Assembly (NCBI GenBank): GCA_008501585.1
Contig: QQUN01000007.1
Coordinates: forward strand, 1 to 64,000
Reading direction: 5' to 3'
Length of the DNA: 64,000 nucleotides
From: Pseudomonadota bacterium
GTDB taxonomy: Bacteria > Pseudomonadota > Gammaproteobacteria > Burkholderiales > Rhodocyclaceae
The translations under genes were made by a program, and so were the position numbers. Below the pieces are notes generated by a model. It was not told the origin of the DNA and made no database searches. It saw only the letters and a list, made by a program, of their open reading frames with translations. Shown here piece after piece: positions 25,119 to 35,931 of the stretch (within the stretch, counting starts at the first letter, position 1; each line of letters begins with the position of its first letter).

Positions 25119-25194
25119 TGGTGGCCAGTCGCGGAATCGAACCACGGACACGCGGATTTTCAATCCGCTGCTCTACCAACTGAGCTAACTGGCC
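25119..25194 (-). tRNA. tRNA-Phe (anticodon GAA)
   Basis: A 76-nt cloverleaf is read on the minus strand. The acceptor stem is GGCCAGT/ACTGGCC, the D-stem GCTC/GAGC, and the anticodon stem GCGGA/TCCGC around TTGAAAA (GAA at tRNA positions 34-36). The T-arm contains TTCGATT, and the CCA is encoded. All stems pair. It has its own promoter and terminator. Confidence 0.98.
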
Positions 25195-25206
25195 CAAAGA
25201 GCGCGC

Positions 25207-25234
25207 ATTATAGCCGAATAATTTGCCGCGTCAA
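25207..25234 (-). promoter_or_regulatory. Sigma-70 promoter of tRNA-Phe
   Basis: TTGACG (25234-25229) and TATAAT (25212-25207) are separated by 16 bases. The bases after the -10 are GCGCGC, the GC-rich discriminator typical of stringently controlled stable-RNA promoters. Confidence 0.85.
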
Positions 25235-25270
25235 ACACCCTTGGCCGTTTTTTGTCAGTAGCCAGCCGCG

Positions 25271-26740
25271 TCATGCCGGATCGGCCGGCGCCCGCCGGGT
25301 ATAGCTGCGCGGGAAAACGACCTGGGCCATGGTGCCCGAGCCGGCCGGGCTGGGTTTGAGGGTGACGGTGGCGCGGTGCAATTCGGCGATCTCGCGCACG
25401 ATCGGCAAGCCCAGGCCGGAGCCGTCCTCACCGCTGCCGAGCACCCGGTAAAAACGCTCGAACACCCGCTCGCGGTCTTCCTCGGGAATGCCGGCGCCGG
25501 TGTCCTCGATTTCGAGGATGGCGAATTCGGTGGCCTGGGTGCGCGCCGTCACGCGGCCGCCGACCGGCGTGTATTTGATCGCGTTGTCCATCAGGTTCAT
25601 GATCAGCTCGCGCAGCAGCACCGGGTTGCCGTCGATCAGCAGCGGCCAGCCGGTGTCTTCCACGCCGAGGTCGATCTCCTTGGCCTGGGCGCGCGGGTAA
25701 AGGTCGAGCGCTACCTCGCGCACCAGCATTTCGAGGTCGACCCGGTCGACCGCATAGATTTTCTCGGAGCTGGACTCGGCCCGCGCCAGCGTCAGCAGCT
25801 GGTTGATGAGGTGGCTGGCGCGCTGGGTGCTGAGCGCGATGCGGGTGAGCGCCTCGTGCAGCATGTCGGGGTCGGTTTCGTTCAGCGCCAGCTCGGTCTG
25901 CATGCGCAGCCCGGTGAGCGGGGTGCGCATCTGGTGAGCGGCATCGGCGATGAAGCGTTGCTGGGCCTGCAGGTTTTCTTCAAGGCGGGCCATCATCTCG
26001 TTGAAGGCAACGATCAGCGGGCGCAGCTCTTCGGGGACGCCGGCGGTGGAGATCGGTGCCAGATCGGTCGGCCGGCGACGGCGAATCACCGATTGCAGCC
26101 GGTTGAGTGGCGAGATACCGCGCGACAGCCCCACCCAGACCAGGATCACCGCCAACGGAATGATGGCGAACTGCGGCAACAGCACGCCGGTGACCACGCG
26201 CGACGCGAGCTCGGCGCGCTTGTTGCGCGTCTCGGCGATCTGCACCAGCACCAGCGGGCTGCTCGGCTCCGGATAGGCGCGCATGAACAGGTAGGCGACC
26301 CGCACCTCTTCTCCGTGGATCACGGCGTCGCGGTAGAGCACATCATCGGGCAGCAGACGGATCGGCGGCGGCGCCCACGGGATTTCCCAATCGCCGGCCA
26401 CCACTTCACCCTGGTGGTCCGCCACCTGGTAATAGACGGTGTCATCGCGATCGGCGCGGAACAGCGTGCGTGGCGGCGCCGGGAAGTCGACCCGCACGTT
26501 CTTGTCATCGAGCACCACCAGCCGGGCCAGCGTGCGCACACTCTCGGCCATGGCGCGGTCGTAGGGCTCGTTGGCAATGTTGTCGGCGACGTTGTGCGTG
26601 ACGATGATGGAGATCGGCCACAGGAACAGCAGCGGCGCGAGCATCCAGTCGAGGATTTCGCCGAACAGCGAGTTGAACTGCCCGCCCTTGCGCTCATCCT
26701 TGGCGCCCGCCTTGCCGGCACGAATGGCCTTGCTGATCAA
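25271..26740 (-). CDS. Sensor histidine kinase (TctE/QseC-like)
   Basis: This protein of about 489 residues has an N-terminal helix (about 26-48) and a periplasmic 2CSK_N-like domain. A second helix, HAMP-like linker, HisKA motif AAHQMRTPLTGLRM and an HATPase with NLMDNAIKYTP, EDTGAGIPEED and GSGLGLPIV follow. No ATG fits; the TTG at 26738-26740 has a perfect GGGGAGG 7 bases upstream. It starts 28 bases after the response regulator stop, in one operon. Signal unknown; relatives sense tricarboxylates, metals or quinones. Confidence 0.9.
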   Translation of the reverse strand: MISKAIRAGKAGAKDERKGGQFNSLFGEILDWMLAPLLFLWPISIIVTHNVADNIANEPYDRAMAESVRTLARLVVLDDKNVRVDFPAPPRTLFRADRDDTVYYQVADHQGEVVAGDWEIPWAPPPIRLLPDDVLYRDAVIHGEEVRVAYLFMRAYPEPSSPLVLVQIAETRNKRAELASRVVTGVLLPQFAIIPLAVILVWVGLSRGISPLNRLQSVIRRRRPTDLAPISTAGVPEELRPLIVAFNEMMARLEENLQAQQRFIADAAHQMRTPLTGLRMQTELALNETDPDMLHEALTRIALSTQRASHLINQLLTLARAESSSEKIYAVDRVDLEMLVREVALDLYPRAQAKEIDLGVEDTGWPLLIDGNPVLLRELIMNLMDNAIKYTPVGGRVTARTQATEFAILEIEDTGAGIPEEDRERVFERFYRVLGSGEDGSGLGLPIVREIAELHRATVTLKPSPAGSGTMAQVVFPRSYTRRAPADPA

Positions 26741-26768
26741 CGCCGGGCCTCCCCGCCAGGCGAGCCGG

Positions 26769-27443
26769 TCACGCCTCGCCCTCGGGCTTCTCGAGGCAGT
26801 AGCCCAGGCCGCGCACCGTGACGATGCGCACGCCGCTGGCCTCGAGTTTCTTGCGCAGGCGGTGGACATACACCTCGATGGCGTTGTTCGACACCTCCTC
26901 GCCCCAGCCGCAGAGCTGGTCGACCAGCTGGTCCTTGCTCACCAGGCGCCCGGCCCGCAGGATGAAGATCTCCAGCAGGCCGACCTCGCGCGCCGAGAAC
27001 TCCACCACCTGCCCGGCGATCTTGACCACCCTGTCGGCCTGGTCGTAGCTCAGCGAGCCCAGCTCGATGCACCGCGGCTGCCCGGTGCCGCGGCGGGTCA
27101 GCGCCCGCACACGCGCCTCCAGTTCAGGCAGGGCGAACGGTTTGGTGAGGTAGTCGTCGGCGCCGGCATCGAGGCCGCGCACGCGATCGTCGACACCATC
27201 CTGAGCGGTCAGGATCAGCACCGGCGTCGCCGACTTTCGCCCCCGCAAACGCTTGAGCACATCGATCCCCGGCAATTTCGGCAAGCCCAGATCGAGAATG
27301 ACAAGATCGTAGGGCTGGCCAAGCAGCGCCGTATCGGCTTCGGTGCCCGTCGCCACATGATCGACGGCATAGCCCGCGCGCTTGAGCGCCCTGACCAGGC
27401 CATCGGCGATGACCGGGTCGTCCTCCGCTAGAAGTATTCGCAT
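26769..27443 (-). CDS. OmpR/PhoB-family response regulator
   Basis: This 224-residue regulator has a receiver (LLAEDDPVIADGL, phospho-Asp in LVILDLGLPKLPG, Lys in YLTKPF) and a winged-helix DNA-binding domain with SNNAIEVYVHRLRKKLE. It is closest in look to TctD, QseB and PmrA. It precedes its kinase gene. Two direct repeats upstream of its start suggest autoregulation. Confidence 0.93.
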   Translation of the reverse strand: MRILLAEDDPVIADGLVRALKRAGYAVDHVATGTEADTALLGQPYDLVILDLGLPKLPGIDVLKRLRGRKSATPVLILTAQDGVDDRVRGLDAGADDYLTKPFALPELEARVRALTRRGTGQPRCIELGSLSYDQADRVVKIAGQVVEFSAREVGLLEIFILRAGRLVSKDQLVDQLCGWGEEVSNNAIEVYVHRLRKKLEASGVRIVTVRGLGYCLEKPEGEA

Positions 27444-27455
27444 GCTGGACAGACT

Positions 27456-27471
27456 GTAAGTTTGACGTAAG
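27456..27471 (-). promoter_or_regulatory. Direct repeat CTTAC-N6-CTTAC, putative response-regulator box
   Basis: On the minus strand CTTAC occurs twice with an 11-base period, 13-28 bases before the response regulator ATG. PmrA/QseB-type regulators bind tandem CTTAA-like half-sites at this spacing, so autoregulation is plausible. The site is inferred from spacing and sequence only. Confidence 0.45.
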
Positions 27472-27691
27472 CGGATATCGATAACTTGGATTCCGCTGTT
27501 CTCCTTTACTCGGTCTTCGGGAGTCAGAAATCTGTCGGATTTCTTGCTCCAGGGAGCTGACGCGAACATTCGCTGCGCGCTCCCTGCCGCTTTTTTCCGC
27601 CTGATTATCCCACGCTTGCCCGCCCCTGGGCGGATCGTCTTCGCATGCGCAAAGGTTGAGCGCATCGCACAGACGGGCACAGCGCCCGCCA

Positions 27692-27722
27692 CAAAAGAAA
27701 AGCCCCGCCGAAGCGGGGCCTT
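27692..27722 (-). terminator. Terminator after groL
   Basis: GCCCCGC (27702-27708) pairs with GCGGGGC (27713-27719) around CGAA. The minus strand continues into TTTTCTTTT, a normal rho-independent terminator 25 bases past the groL stop. Confidence 0.85.
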
Positions 27723-27746
27723 TCGAGGCGATTGGCGCCGGGGCGA

Positions 27747-29396
<1,650 letters not shown>

Positions 29397-29447
29397 TTAC
29401 TCCTAGCTGAATACTGTGAAATGCGTGGAACGTGCAGCGGACAGGCC

Positions 29448-29738
29448 TCAGGCCTCGATCACGCCCATGATGTCTTCTTCGCGCATGACGAGGACTTCCT
29501 CGCCTTCGACCTTGACGCCCTGGCCGGCATACTTGCCGAACAGCACGCGGTCGCCGACCTTGACGGCCATCGGGCGCACTTCGCCGTTGTCCTGGATCTT
29601 GCCGTTGCCGACAGCCAGCACTTCGCCCTGATCGGGCTTCTCGCCGGCGGAATCCGGAATCACGATGCCACTGGCCGTGGTGCGCTCGGCTTCAACACGC
29701 TTGACGATGACGCGATCATGCAAAGGACGAATTTTCAT
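29448..29738 (-). CDS. groS: Co-chaperonin GroES
   Basis: This 96-residue lid of the GroEL chamber starts [18 protein letters not shown], has the mobile loop [14 protein letters not shown] and ends near [16 protein letters not shown] is placed well before the ATG at 29738. It is the first gene of the groES-groL operon. Confidence 0.98.
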   Translation of the reverse strand: MKIRPLHDRVIVKRVEAERTTASGIVIPDSAGEKPDQGEVLAVGNGKIQDNGEVRPMAVKVGDRVLFGKYAGQGVKVEGEEVLVMREEDIMGVIEA

Positions 29739-29829
29739 CGAGTTCTCTCCTTGGAACAAATTCGATTGCTTGCGGCTCGGTGCCGCGCATAGGGAAAACA
29801 AAAGAACCGGCCGGCGGTGCCACCGGTTG

Positions 29830-29856
29830 TTAGCACTCCCTGCCAACGAGTGCTAA
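29830..29856 (-). promoter_or_regulatory. CIRCE element (HrcA operator) of groESL
   Basis: TTAGCACTC (29830-29838), nine bases, then GAGTGCTAA (29848-29856): a perfect match to the CIRCE consensus bound by the repressor HrcA. It starts at the last base of the -10 box, so HrcA would block initiation. Confidence 0.96.
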
Positions 29857-29885
29857 TAATAGGGACGGCCCCAGGCGATTTCAAG
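29856..29885 (-). promoter_or_regulatory. Overlapping sigma-70 and sigma-32 promoter of groESL
   Basis: On the minus strand TTGAAA and TATTAT are 17 bases apart, a good sigma-70 promoter. The same stretch reads CTTGAAA, 14 bases, CCCTATTAT, close to the RpoH consensus. One site therefore could serve both factors, with CIRCE just downstream. Confidence 0.8.
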
Positions 29886-29950
29886 TCGCGGGGTGAAAAG
29901 AATTTTCGGCTTCGCCGCAGCCGGTCGACACCGCGGGAAGACCGGCCCGC

Positions 29951-30256
29951 TCAGCGCAGCAACTCGCCCGGGCTGTAGAGCAGGCCGCGCTCGGACAGGC
30001 TCTTCGGTCGCTGGTGGCGGCAGTTGTCGCCCACCCGCCCCTGCGGCGCGCCGCCCTCGTAGCCCCACACGCCGGAACGCATATCGATCCAGTAGCGCCC
30101 GTTGGGCACGCGCAGGCACGACGCGCGGTCGAGCCGCGCCATCGCCGCCGGGCCCAGCCGCTGGCCGTTGACCACCACATACCGCTGCTGCGCGCCGACC
30201 GTGGCGGGCAGCAGGAGACAGGCAACAGCAATCAAGGCAAGGGCATGGCGATTCAC
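29951..30256 (-). CDS. Small secreted hypothetical protein
   Basis: This 101-residue protein has a Sec signal peptide (NRHALALIAVACLLLPATVGAQ) with cleavage near residue 22. The mature part is YVVVNGQRLGP followed by RVPNGRYWIDMRSGVWGYEGG, and contains two cysteines that may form a disulfide. I do not recognise a function. The start is GTG with only a weak ribosome site. It lies upstream of groES on the same strand but beyond the groES promoter. Confidence 0.7.
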   Translation of the reverse strand: MNRHALALIAVACLLLPATVGAQQRYVVVNGQRLGPAAMARLDRASCLRVPNGRYWIDMRSGVWGYEGGAPQGRVGDNCRHQRPKSLSERGLLYSPGELLR

Positions 30257-30370
30257 AACGAAAGGCTCGGCGCAGCGTCACGGGCCGCGGCTTGTTCACC
30301 ATAGTTTGCGCAACGCCGCACCGCCACCGGCCGCCCGACGGCTGGCCGCGGGCGGGCGCGGCCCAGCCCG

Positions 30371-30376
30371 TATAAT
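30371..30376 (+). promoter_or_regulatory. Candidate -10 box of trhP
   Basis: A perfect TATAAT lies 30 bases before the trhP ATG. No convincing -35 is seen. It implies a short leader. Confidence 0.45.
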
Positions 30377-30406
30377 CGGCCTCCCCCGACGAACCTCGAC
30401 AATAAA

Positions 30407-31669
30407 ATGACTTTGCGCCCCCCGGAACTGCTCGCCCCCGCCGGCTCCCTGGCCATGCTGGACACCGCCTTCGCCTACGGCGCCACCGCCATCTACGCCG
30501 GCCAGCCGCGCTACTCGCTGCGCGTGCGCAACAACGATTTCGGCGACATCGACGTGCTGGCCGAGGGCATCCGCCGCACCCATGCGCTGGGCCACCGCTT
30601 CTTCCTAGTGTCGAACATCTACCCGCACGGCGCCAAGCTCAAGACCTATCTGGACGACATGGCGCCGGTGATCGCACTGAAACCGGACGCGCTGATCATG
30701 TCCGACCCGGGCCTGATCCTGATGGTGCGCGAGACCTGGCCCGAGGTGGAGATCCACCTGTCGGTGCAGGCCAACACCGTCAATGCCGCCGCGGTGCGTT
30801 TCTGGCGCCAGGCCGGCGTCAGCCGCGTGATCCTCTCGCGCGAGCTGTCGCTCGACCAGATCGCCGAGATCCGCCAGGCCTGCCCGGACACCGAACTGGA
30901 GGTGTTCGTGCATGGCGCGCTGTGCATCGCCTACTCGGGCCGCTGCCTGCTGTCGGGCTACTTCAACCACCGCGACCCCAATCAGGGCACCTGCACCAAC
31001 TCCTGCCGCTGGGACTTCAACGTCAAGCCGGCGGCCGAGGACGCCAGCGGCGATGTGTACGTGATCGAGGAGCGCGAGAATCGCCAGGGCAGCTACATGC
31101 CGATCGAGGAAGACGAGCACGGCACCTACATCCTCAACTCCAAGGACCTGCGCGCCATCGAGCATGTGCAGCGACTGGTGGAGATCGGCATCGACTCACT
31201 CAAGATCGAGGGCCGCACCAAGAGCCCCTACTACGTGGCGCGCACCTGCCAGACCTACCGCCAGGCCATCGACGACGCGGTGGCCGGCCGCGGCCTCGAC
31301 CCCGCCCTGCTCGGCCAACTCGAAGGCCTGGCCAACCGCGGCTACACCGACGGCTTCTACCAGCGCCACACCCCGGCCGAAACACAGAACTACCTGCGCG
31401 GCCACTCCGAGTCGGACCGCAGCCAGTATGTGGGCGACGTGGTCGCCTGGGACGCAGCGCGCGGCCTGGCCGAAATCACGGTCAAGAACAAGTTCGGCGT
31501 GGGCGACCGGCTGGAACTGATCCTGCCGGCCGGCAACCGCGAGATCGCCGTCACGCAGATGGAAAACGCCGCCGGCGAGCCGGTCGAGGTGGCGCCGGGC
31601 AGCGGCCATCGCGTGTGGTTGCCACTGCCGCCGGAGGCCGTCGGCGCCTTCGTGGCGCGCTACGTTTGA
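30407..31669 (+). CDS. trhP: tRNA 5-hydroxyuridine synthesis protein TrhP (peptidase U32 family)
   Basis: This 420-residue protein of the YegQ group is needed, in E. coli, for prephenate-dependent formation of 5-hydroxyuridine at tRNA position 34. It shows ELLAPAGSLAMLDTAFAYGA, the U32 signature region EVFVHGALCIAYSGRCLLSGYFNHRDPN, and conserved cysteines (GTCTNSCRWDF) that likely hold an Fe-S cluster. Despite the family name, peptidase activity is not supported. Confidence 0.9.
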   Translation: MTLRPPELLAPAGSLAMLDTAFAYGATAIYAGQPRYSLRVRNNDFGDIDVLAEGIRRTHALGHRFFLVSNIYPHGAKLKTYLDDMAPVIALKPDALIMSDPGLILMVRETWPEVEIHLSVQANTVNAAAVRFWRQAGVSRVILSRELSLDQIAEIRQACPDTELEVFVHGALCIAYSGRCLLSGYFNHRDPNQGTCTNSCRWDFNVKPAAEDASGDVYVIEERENRQGSYMPIEEDEHGTYILNSKDLRAIEHVQRLVEIGIDSLKIEGRTKSPYYVARTCQTYRQAIDDAVAGRGLDPALLGQLEGLANRGYTDGFYQRHTPAETQNYLRGHSESDRSQYVGDVVAWDAARGLAEITVKNKFGVGDRLELILPAGNREIAVTQMENAAGEPVEVAPGSGHRVWLPLPPEAVGAFVARYV

Positions 31670-31703
31670 GATCTCCGCCGCCCCGCATCACCTATCACCC
31701 GAC

Positions 31704-33080
31704 TCAGACCATGTCCTCCGGCCGCACCCAGCGGTCGAAATCCTCGGCGCTGACCTGCCCCGAGCGCAGCGCCGCCTCGCGCAGCGTCAGGCCTTCGGCA
31801 TGGGCCTGCTTTGCAATGGCCGCCGCCGCGTCGTAGCCGATGTGCGGCGTCAGCGCCGTCACCAGCATCAGCGAGCGTGACAGCAAGTCGTCGATGCGCT
31901 CGCGGTTGGCCTCGATGCCGGCCACGCAGTGCTCGTCGAAGCTGCGCATGCCGTCGGCCAGCAGGTCGATGCTCTCCAGCACGGCGTGGGCGATCACCGG
32001 CTTGAACACATTGAGTTCGAAGTTGCCCGCTGCGCCGGCCATGCCCACCGTCACATCGTTGCCGAACACGCGGGTGCACAGCATGGTCAGCGCCTCGCAC
32101 TGGGTCGGATTGACCTTGCCCGGCATGATCGAGCTGCCCGGTTCGTTGGCCGGCAGGCTGATCTCGCCGATACCGCAACGCGGCCCGCTGGCCAGCCAGC
32201 GGATGTCGTTGGCAATCTTGTAGAGGGCGGCAGCCAGCGTCTTGAGCGCACCGTGCAGCGTCACCAGCGCCTCATGCCCGGCCAGCGCGGCAAAGCGGTT
32301 GTCAGCACAGACGAAGGGCAGCCCCGTCGCCTCGGCCAGCCGGCTGGCCACCGCAGGGCCGAACTCGGGCGGCGTGTTGAGCCCGGTGCCCACCGCGGTG
32401 CCGCCGATGGCCAACGCATGCACCGCCGGGCGGGCCTGCTCGATGGCCGCCGCGGCGAGGTCGAGCTGCGCCACATGGCCGGACACGGCCTGGCCGAGCG
32501 TCAGCGGCGTGGCGTCCTGCAGATGGGTGCGGCCGATCTTGACGATGTCGGCAAAGGCTGCCGACTTGGCCGCCAACGCCGCGCGCAGCTGGGCCAGCGC
32601 CGGCAGCAGCGCGTCAGCCACCTGAGCCGCCACCGCCACATGCATGGCGGTGGGAAACACATCGTTGGACGACTGGCCAAGGTTCACCTGGTCATTGGGA
32701 TGCACCCGGCGATCTGCTCCACGCGCGCCACCGAGCAGTTCCGAGGCGCGGTTGGCCAGCACCTCGTTCATGTTCATATGCGTCTGGGTGCCCGAACCGG
32801 TCTGCCACACCGGCAGCGGGAACTGTGCGTCGTGGCACCCGTCGATCACCTCGCGCGCGGCCTCGGCGATGGCCCCGGCCAGCGGCGCCTCGATCCGGCC
32901 GAGCGCCGCGTTGGCACCGGCCGCCGCACCCTTCACCTGGGCCAGTGCACGGATCAGGGACATCGGCATGCGCCCCTCGCCGATGCGGAAGTGATGGCGC
33001 GCCCGCTCGGTCTGCGCGCCCCACAAGACCTCGTCGGCCACCTCGACCGGGCCGAGGCTGTCGTGTTCGATGCGTGGCAT
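31704..33080 (-). CDS. fumC: Fumarate hydratase class II
   Basis: This 458-residue iron-independent fumarase belongs to the TCA cycle. It shows [34 protein letters not shown] and the signature [15 protein letters not shown]. The ATG at 33080 has GGAGG 8 bases upstream and matches the family N-terminus ([14 protein letters not shown]). It converges on trhP. Confidence 0.96.
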   Translation of the reverse strand: MPRIEHDSLGPVEVADEVLWGAQTERARHHFRIGEGRMPMSLIRALAQVKGAAAGANAALGRIEAPLAGAIAEAAREVIDGCHDAQFPLPVWQTGSGTQTHMNMNEVLANRASELLGGARGADRRVHPNDQVNLGQSSNDVFPTAMHVAVAAQVADALLPALAQLRAALAAKSAAFADIVKIGRTHLQDATPLTLGQAVSGHVAQLDLAAAAIEQARPAVHALAIGGTAVGTGLNTPPEFGPAVASRLAEATGLPFVCADNRFAALAGHEALVTLHGALKTLAAALYKIANDIRWLASGPRCGIGEISLPANEPGSSIMPGKVNPTQCEALTMLCTRVFGNDVTVGMAGAAGNFELNVFKPVIAHAVLESIDLLADGMRSFDEHCVAGIEANRERIDDLLSRSLMLVTALTPHIGYDAAAAIAKQAHAEGLTLREAALRSGQVSAEDFDRWVRPEDMV

Positions 33081-33147
33081 GTCCGTGTCCTCCAAAGCGT
33101 TCCTGAAGCTTGGAGGGCAAGCGGCCGCCATCGTTCGGGCTGCGCCC

Positions 33148-33178
33148 AAAAACGCGACGGGCCCCGCAGGGCCCGTCG
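33148..33178 (-). terminator. Terminator of lapE
   Basis: A 10-bp stem (33155-33164 with 33169-33178) has loop CGCA. The minus strand then runs into GCGTTTTT. It ends lapE before fumC. Confidence 0.8.
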
Positions 33179-33199
33179 GCTGATACCGCCTGGCGCGGC

Positions 33200-34996
33200 T
33201 TACTGGGCGATCTCGCGCTGGATGGTCCAGCGGCCGTCAACCCGTGCCCACTCGAGACGCTTGGTCACCACGTCCTGGTAGTCGTTGGCACGATAGGTCT
33301 GGCGGAACACCGTCGCCGCCATGTCCGGCCCGAGCTTCTCGACCCGTAGTTCGGCCACGCCGACCGAGATGCTGCCCTGCTTGGCCAGGCGCACTCGGCG
33401 CTGCTTCTCCCAGGCGGCCATCGAGAGGCCGTCGGCAGGCGCGAAGCCGGCGCCATAGTAGGCGCGGTAGGCGTCATAGTCTTTCGCGGCCCAGGCGGCG
33501 GCCCAGGCATTCGTCAGCTCAGCCAGTTCGGTGGCGGCGACCGCGGGCTGCGCTTCTACCGGCGCGGCGGCAACGGCCGCCGGTGCGGCGCTGCGCTGGC
33601 CGAGCAGCTTGAGCACGGCACTCGGCTCGGGCGCTTCGGCCGGGCAGGCCGCGGAGGCCGAGACGGCTTCGCGGTCCTTGGCCAGGTCGCTCAGTGCAGG
33701 CAGGTCTTCGCGTGCCACCTGCAGGCTGGGCAGCAGCTTGCCCATGCCGCCGAGGGTGCGGGCCTCGGCCACTTTGTGGTCGTAGTCGCCATTCACATAG
33801 GCGCGACGGGCCTGAAAGTATTCGTTTTCGGTGTCGAGCAGGTCGAGCAGTGTTCGCTGGCCGATGTCGAACTGCTTGCGATAGGCCTCGCGCGCCTTGG
33901 AAATCGACAGCTGGTGCTGGTTGAGGTACTTGAGCTGCTCGGCCAGGCGCTGGACGTCGTTGTAGGCGATCGACAGGGTCTGGCGGATGTCGCGGCAGGC
34001 CTTGTCGCGCAGATCCTTGCTCTGGTTCAGGCGCTGGGCAAACTGGCGCACGGTGGCGCGATCCGAGCCGCCCTTGAAGAGGTTGAAGTTCATCACCAGC
34101 TCGACCACGCTGTCGCCGTGGCGGCCATCGACGCCGTCGGTGTTGTAGTCGACGCTCTGGCGCGCCCGCAGGTCGACCCGCGGCTGATACGCAGCCTCCT
34201 TGCCCTTGGCCTCCTCGGTGGCGGCACGCACGTTCTCGACCGCGGCATGGAAGGCCGGGTGGCCCTCGTAGGCCAGACGCAGGGCGTCGGCCACCGACGG
34301 CGGCAGTTGCTCGGCAATGCGCCCCATTGGCTGCAGCGTGTCGGCCGGCAGCTCGCCCACCAGGCGGTGGTAGCGCGCGCTCACGTCGTGGAGGTTGGAG
34401 GCCTCGGTGAGCAGGTTGGACTCGGCCAGGGCCAGACGGCCGCCGGCCTGCTCGAGGTCGACCCGCCGGCCGACACCGGCGCGGGCACGCTCCTCGATCT
34501 GGTCGAACACTTCCTTGTGGCGCAGGAAATTCTCTTGCGCCAGCTGCACCAGGTCGCGATAGCGCAGCACGTCGGCATAGGCACGCACGGTCTCGCCGGC
34601 CACGCTTTCCGAGGCGTCGAGGATTTCAAAGTAGCGCGTGAGCTTGGCATGGCCCAGACGGGCAACCTCGCTCTGCGTGGCGAAGCCGTCATAGACCATC
34701 TGGTTCAGCGAGAGCGTGGCCCCCCGGCGGGTGTAGTTGCGATCGGCCACGCCCGGATCGGTCTGCCGCTCGCGGCCGATGCCGGCGGTCAGGTCGACCC
34801 GCGGATAGTAGCCGCCGCGCGCCACGTCCTGCTCTTCCTCGGCGGCCAGATACGCATGCCAGCGCGCCTGCACTTCCGGGTTGCTCACCACGGCTCGCTG
34901 GACGGCTTCGCGCAGCGACTCCGCGGGCGCTGCGTACAGTGAATACGGAAGCAAGACGATGGCCAACGCCAGTGGCAGCCGGGAAATTTTCTTCAT
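33200..34996 (-). CDS. lapE: TolC-like outer-membrane channel LapE with C-terminal NTF2-like domain
   Basis: This 598-residue protein has a signal peptide ([21 protein letters not shown]). A two-repeat OEP/TolC domain fills about residues 25-430, with [31 protein letters not shown] typical of agglutination-protein TolC members. An Ala/Pro-rich linker of about 60 residues leads to an unusual C-terminal domain (about 485-598) resembling NTF2-like Cds6-type domains: [15 protein letters not shown], then [16 protein letters not shown]. With LapB and LapC it would export LapA. It is divergent from lapG, separated by 175 bases. Confidence 0.9.
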   Translation of the reverse strand: MKKISRLPLALAIVLLPYSLYAAPAESLREAVQRAVVSNPEVQARWHAYLAAEEEQDVARGGYYPRVDLTAGIGRERQTDPGVADRNYTRRGATLSLNQMVYDGFATQSEVARLGHAKLTRYFEILDASESVAGETVRAYADVLRYRDLVQLAQENFLRHKEVFDQIEERARAGVGRRVDLEQAGGRLALAESNLLTEASNLHDVSARYHRLVGELPADTLQPMGRIAEQLPPSVADALRLAYEGHPAFHAAVENVRAATEEAKGKEAAYQPRVDLRARQSVDYNTDGVDGRHGDSVVELVMNFNLFKGGSDRATVRQFAQRLNQSKDLRDKACRDIRQTLSIAYNDVQRLAEQLKYLNQHQLSISKAREAYRKQFDIGQRTLLDLLDTENEYFQARRAYVNGDYDHKVAEARTLGGMGKLLPSLQVAREDLPALSDLAKDREAVSASAACPAEAPEPSAVLKLLGQRSAAPAAVAAAPVEAQPAVAATELAELTNAWAAAWAAKDYDAYRAYYGAGFAPADGLSMAAWEKQRRVRLAKQGSISVGVAELRVEKLGPDMAATVFRQTYRANDYQDVVTKRLEWARVDGRWTIQREIAQ

Positions 34997-35171
34997 GGTC
35001 TCAAATATGTCTCGATCGGTCCGTTATTCAAGTCAGTGCTCAGCACACGCTAGCAGGCGATGTTAGCCCATCATTTCGCCCACAACCGTAAAAAAGTTGT
35101 GATTCAACAGGCACTAATGGACGCTTGTTCGCGTCAAGTCACCAAATTTTTCATTTGTCATTGTCCATGCA
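34997..35171. promoter_or_regulatory. Divergent lapE/lapG control region
   Basis: This AT-richer gap separates lapE and lapG. It contains a small inverted repeat, CACAAC (35081-35086) and GTTGTG (35096-35101). Promoter boxes are not clear enough to assign. Confidence 0.4.
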
Positions 35172-35903
35172 GTGGCTCCGAGCCCTTTCTTCGCAGTGAC
35201 AGAGCAGCCCTCCGGCTCCTCCCCACGCCCCCGCGTGCCTCGCCTGAGGCGGGCGGTGTCGTGCATGCTGGCCGTCGCCGCGGCCTGTCTTGCGGTATCG
35301 GCGACGCCCAGCCTCGACAAGGTCGAGCAGACCGCCCGCCTGCGCTATGACGATGCGGTGGTCGAGCGGGTCCGGCAGTGGCGCGCGGCCTTGTCCCGGA
35401 TGCAGGACAAACCCGAAGCCGAGCAACTGCGCGACACCAACGATTTTTTCAACCGCCAGGTGCAGTTCCTCGACGATCACATCGTCTGGCAGCAAAAGGA
35501 CTACTGGGCGACGCCACTGGAAACCCTCGCCAAGCGCGCCGGCGACTGCGAAGACTTCGTGATCGCCAAATACCTGTCGCTGCGCCAGCTCGGTGTGGCG
35601 GACGAAAAATTGCGTCTCATCTATGTCCGCGCCAAAATCGGCGGCGAACGCAGCTCGCTGACCCAGGCGCACATGGTGCTCGGCTATTTCGAGACGCCGA
35701 CCAGCGAACCGCTGGTGCTCGACAACCTGGTGGGCGACATCCAGCCGGCCTCGCGCCGCACGGACCTGTTTCCGGTTTTCAGTTTCAACAGCAGCGGACT
35801 GTGGGTGGCCGGCGCAACAACCGCCGCCGCCCGTCCGGGCGAACGTCTGTCACGCTGGCGCGACCTGATCGCGCGCCTGCGCGACGAAGGATTCGAACAA
35901 TGA
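35172..35903 (+). CDS. lapG: Periplasmic cysteine protease LapG
   Basis: This protein of up to 243 residues is of the bacterial transglutaminase-like cysteine protease family. It cleaves LapA near its N-terminus to release the adhesin. The catalytic triad is visible: Cys in KRAGDCEDFVIAKYLSL, His in AHMVLGYF and Asp in PLVLDNLVG. The signal peptide is RRAVSCMLAVAAACLAVSA. The start is uncertain: GTG at 35172 or 35199, neither with a clear ribosome site. lapD follows by 28 bases. Confidence 0.92.
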   Translation: MAPSPFFAVTEQPSGSSPRPRVPRLRRAVSCMLAVAAACLAVSATPSLDKVEQTARLRYDDAVVERVRQWRAALSRMQDKPEAEQLRDTNDFFNRQVQFLDDHIVWQQKDYWATPLETLAKRAGDCEDFVIAKYLSLRQLGVADEKLRLIYVRAKIGGERSSLTQAHMVLGYFETPTSEPLVLDNLVGDIQPASRRTDLFPVFSFNSSGLWVAGATTAAARPGERLSRWRDLIARLRDEGFEQ

Positions 35904-35931
35904 GGCACGCTCTTCGCGGAAGGACCCGGCC

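Larger units (their letters stand above)
27444..27746. other. 303-base gap between response regulator and groL
   Basis: No gene is seen. The left part holds the GTAAG direct repeat and probable promoter for the two-component operon. The right part holds the groL terminator. The middle has no recognised element. Confidence 0.55.
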
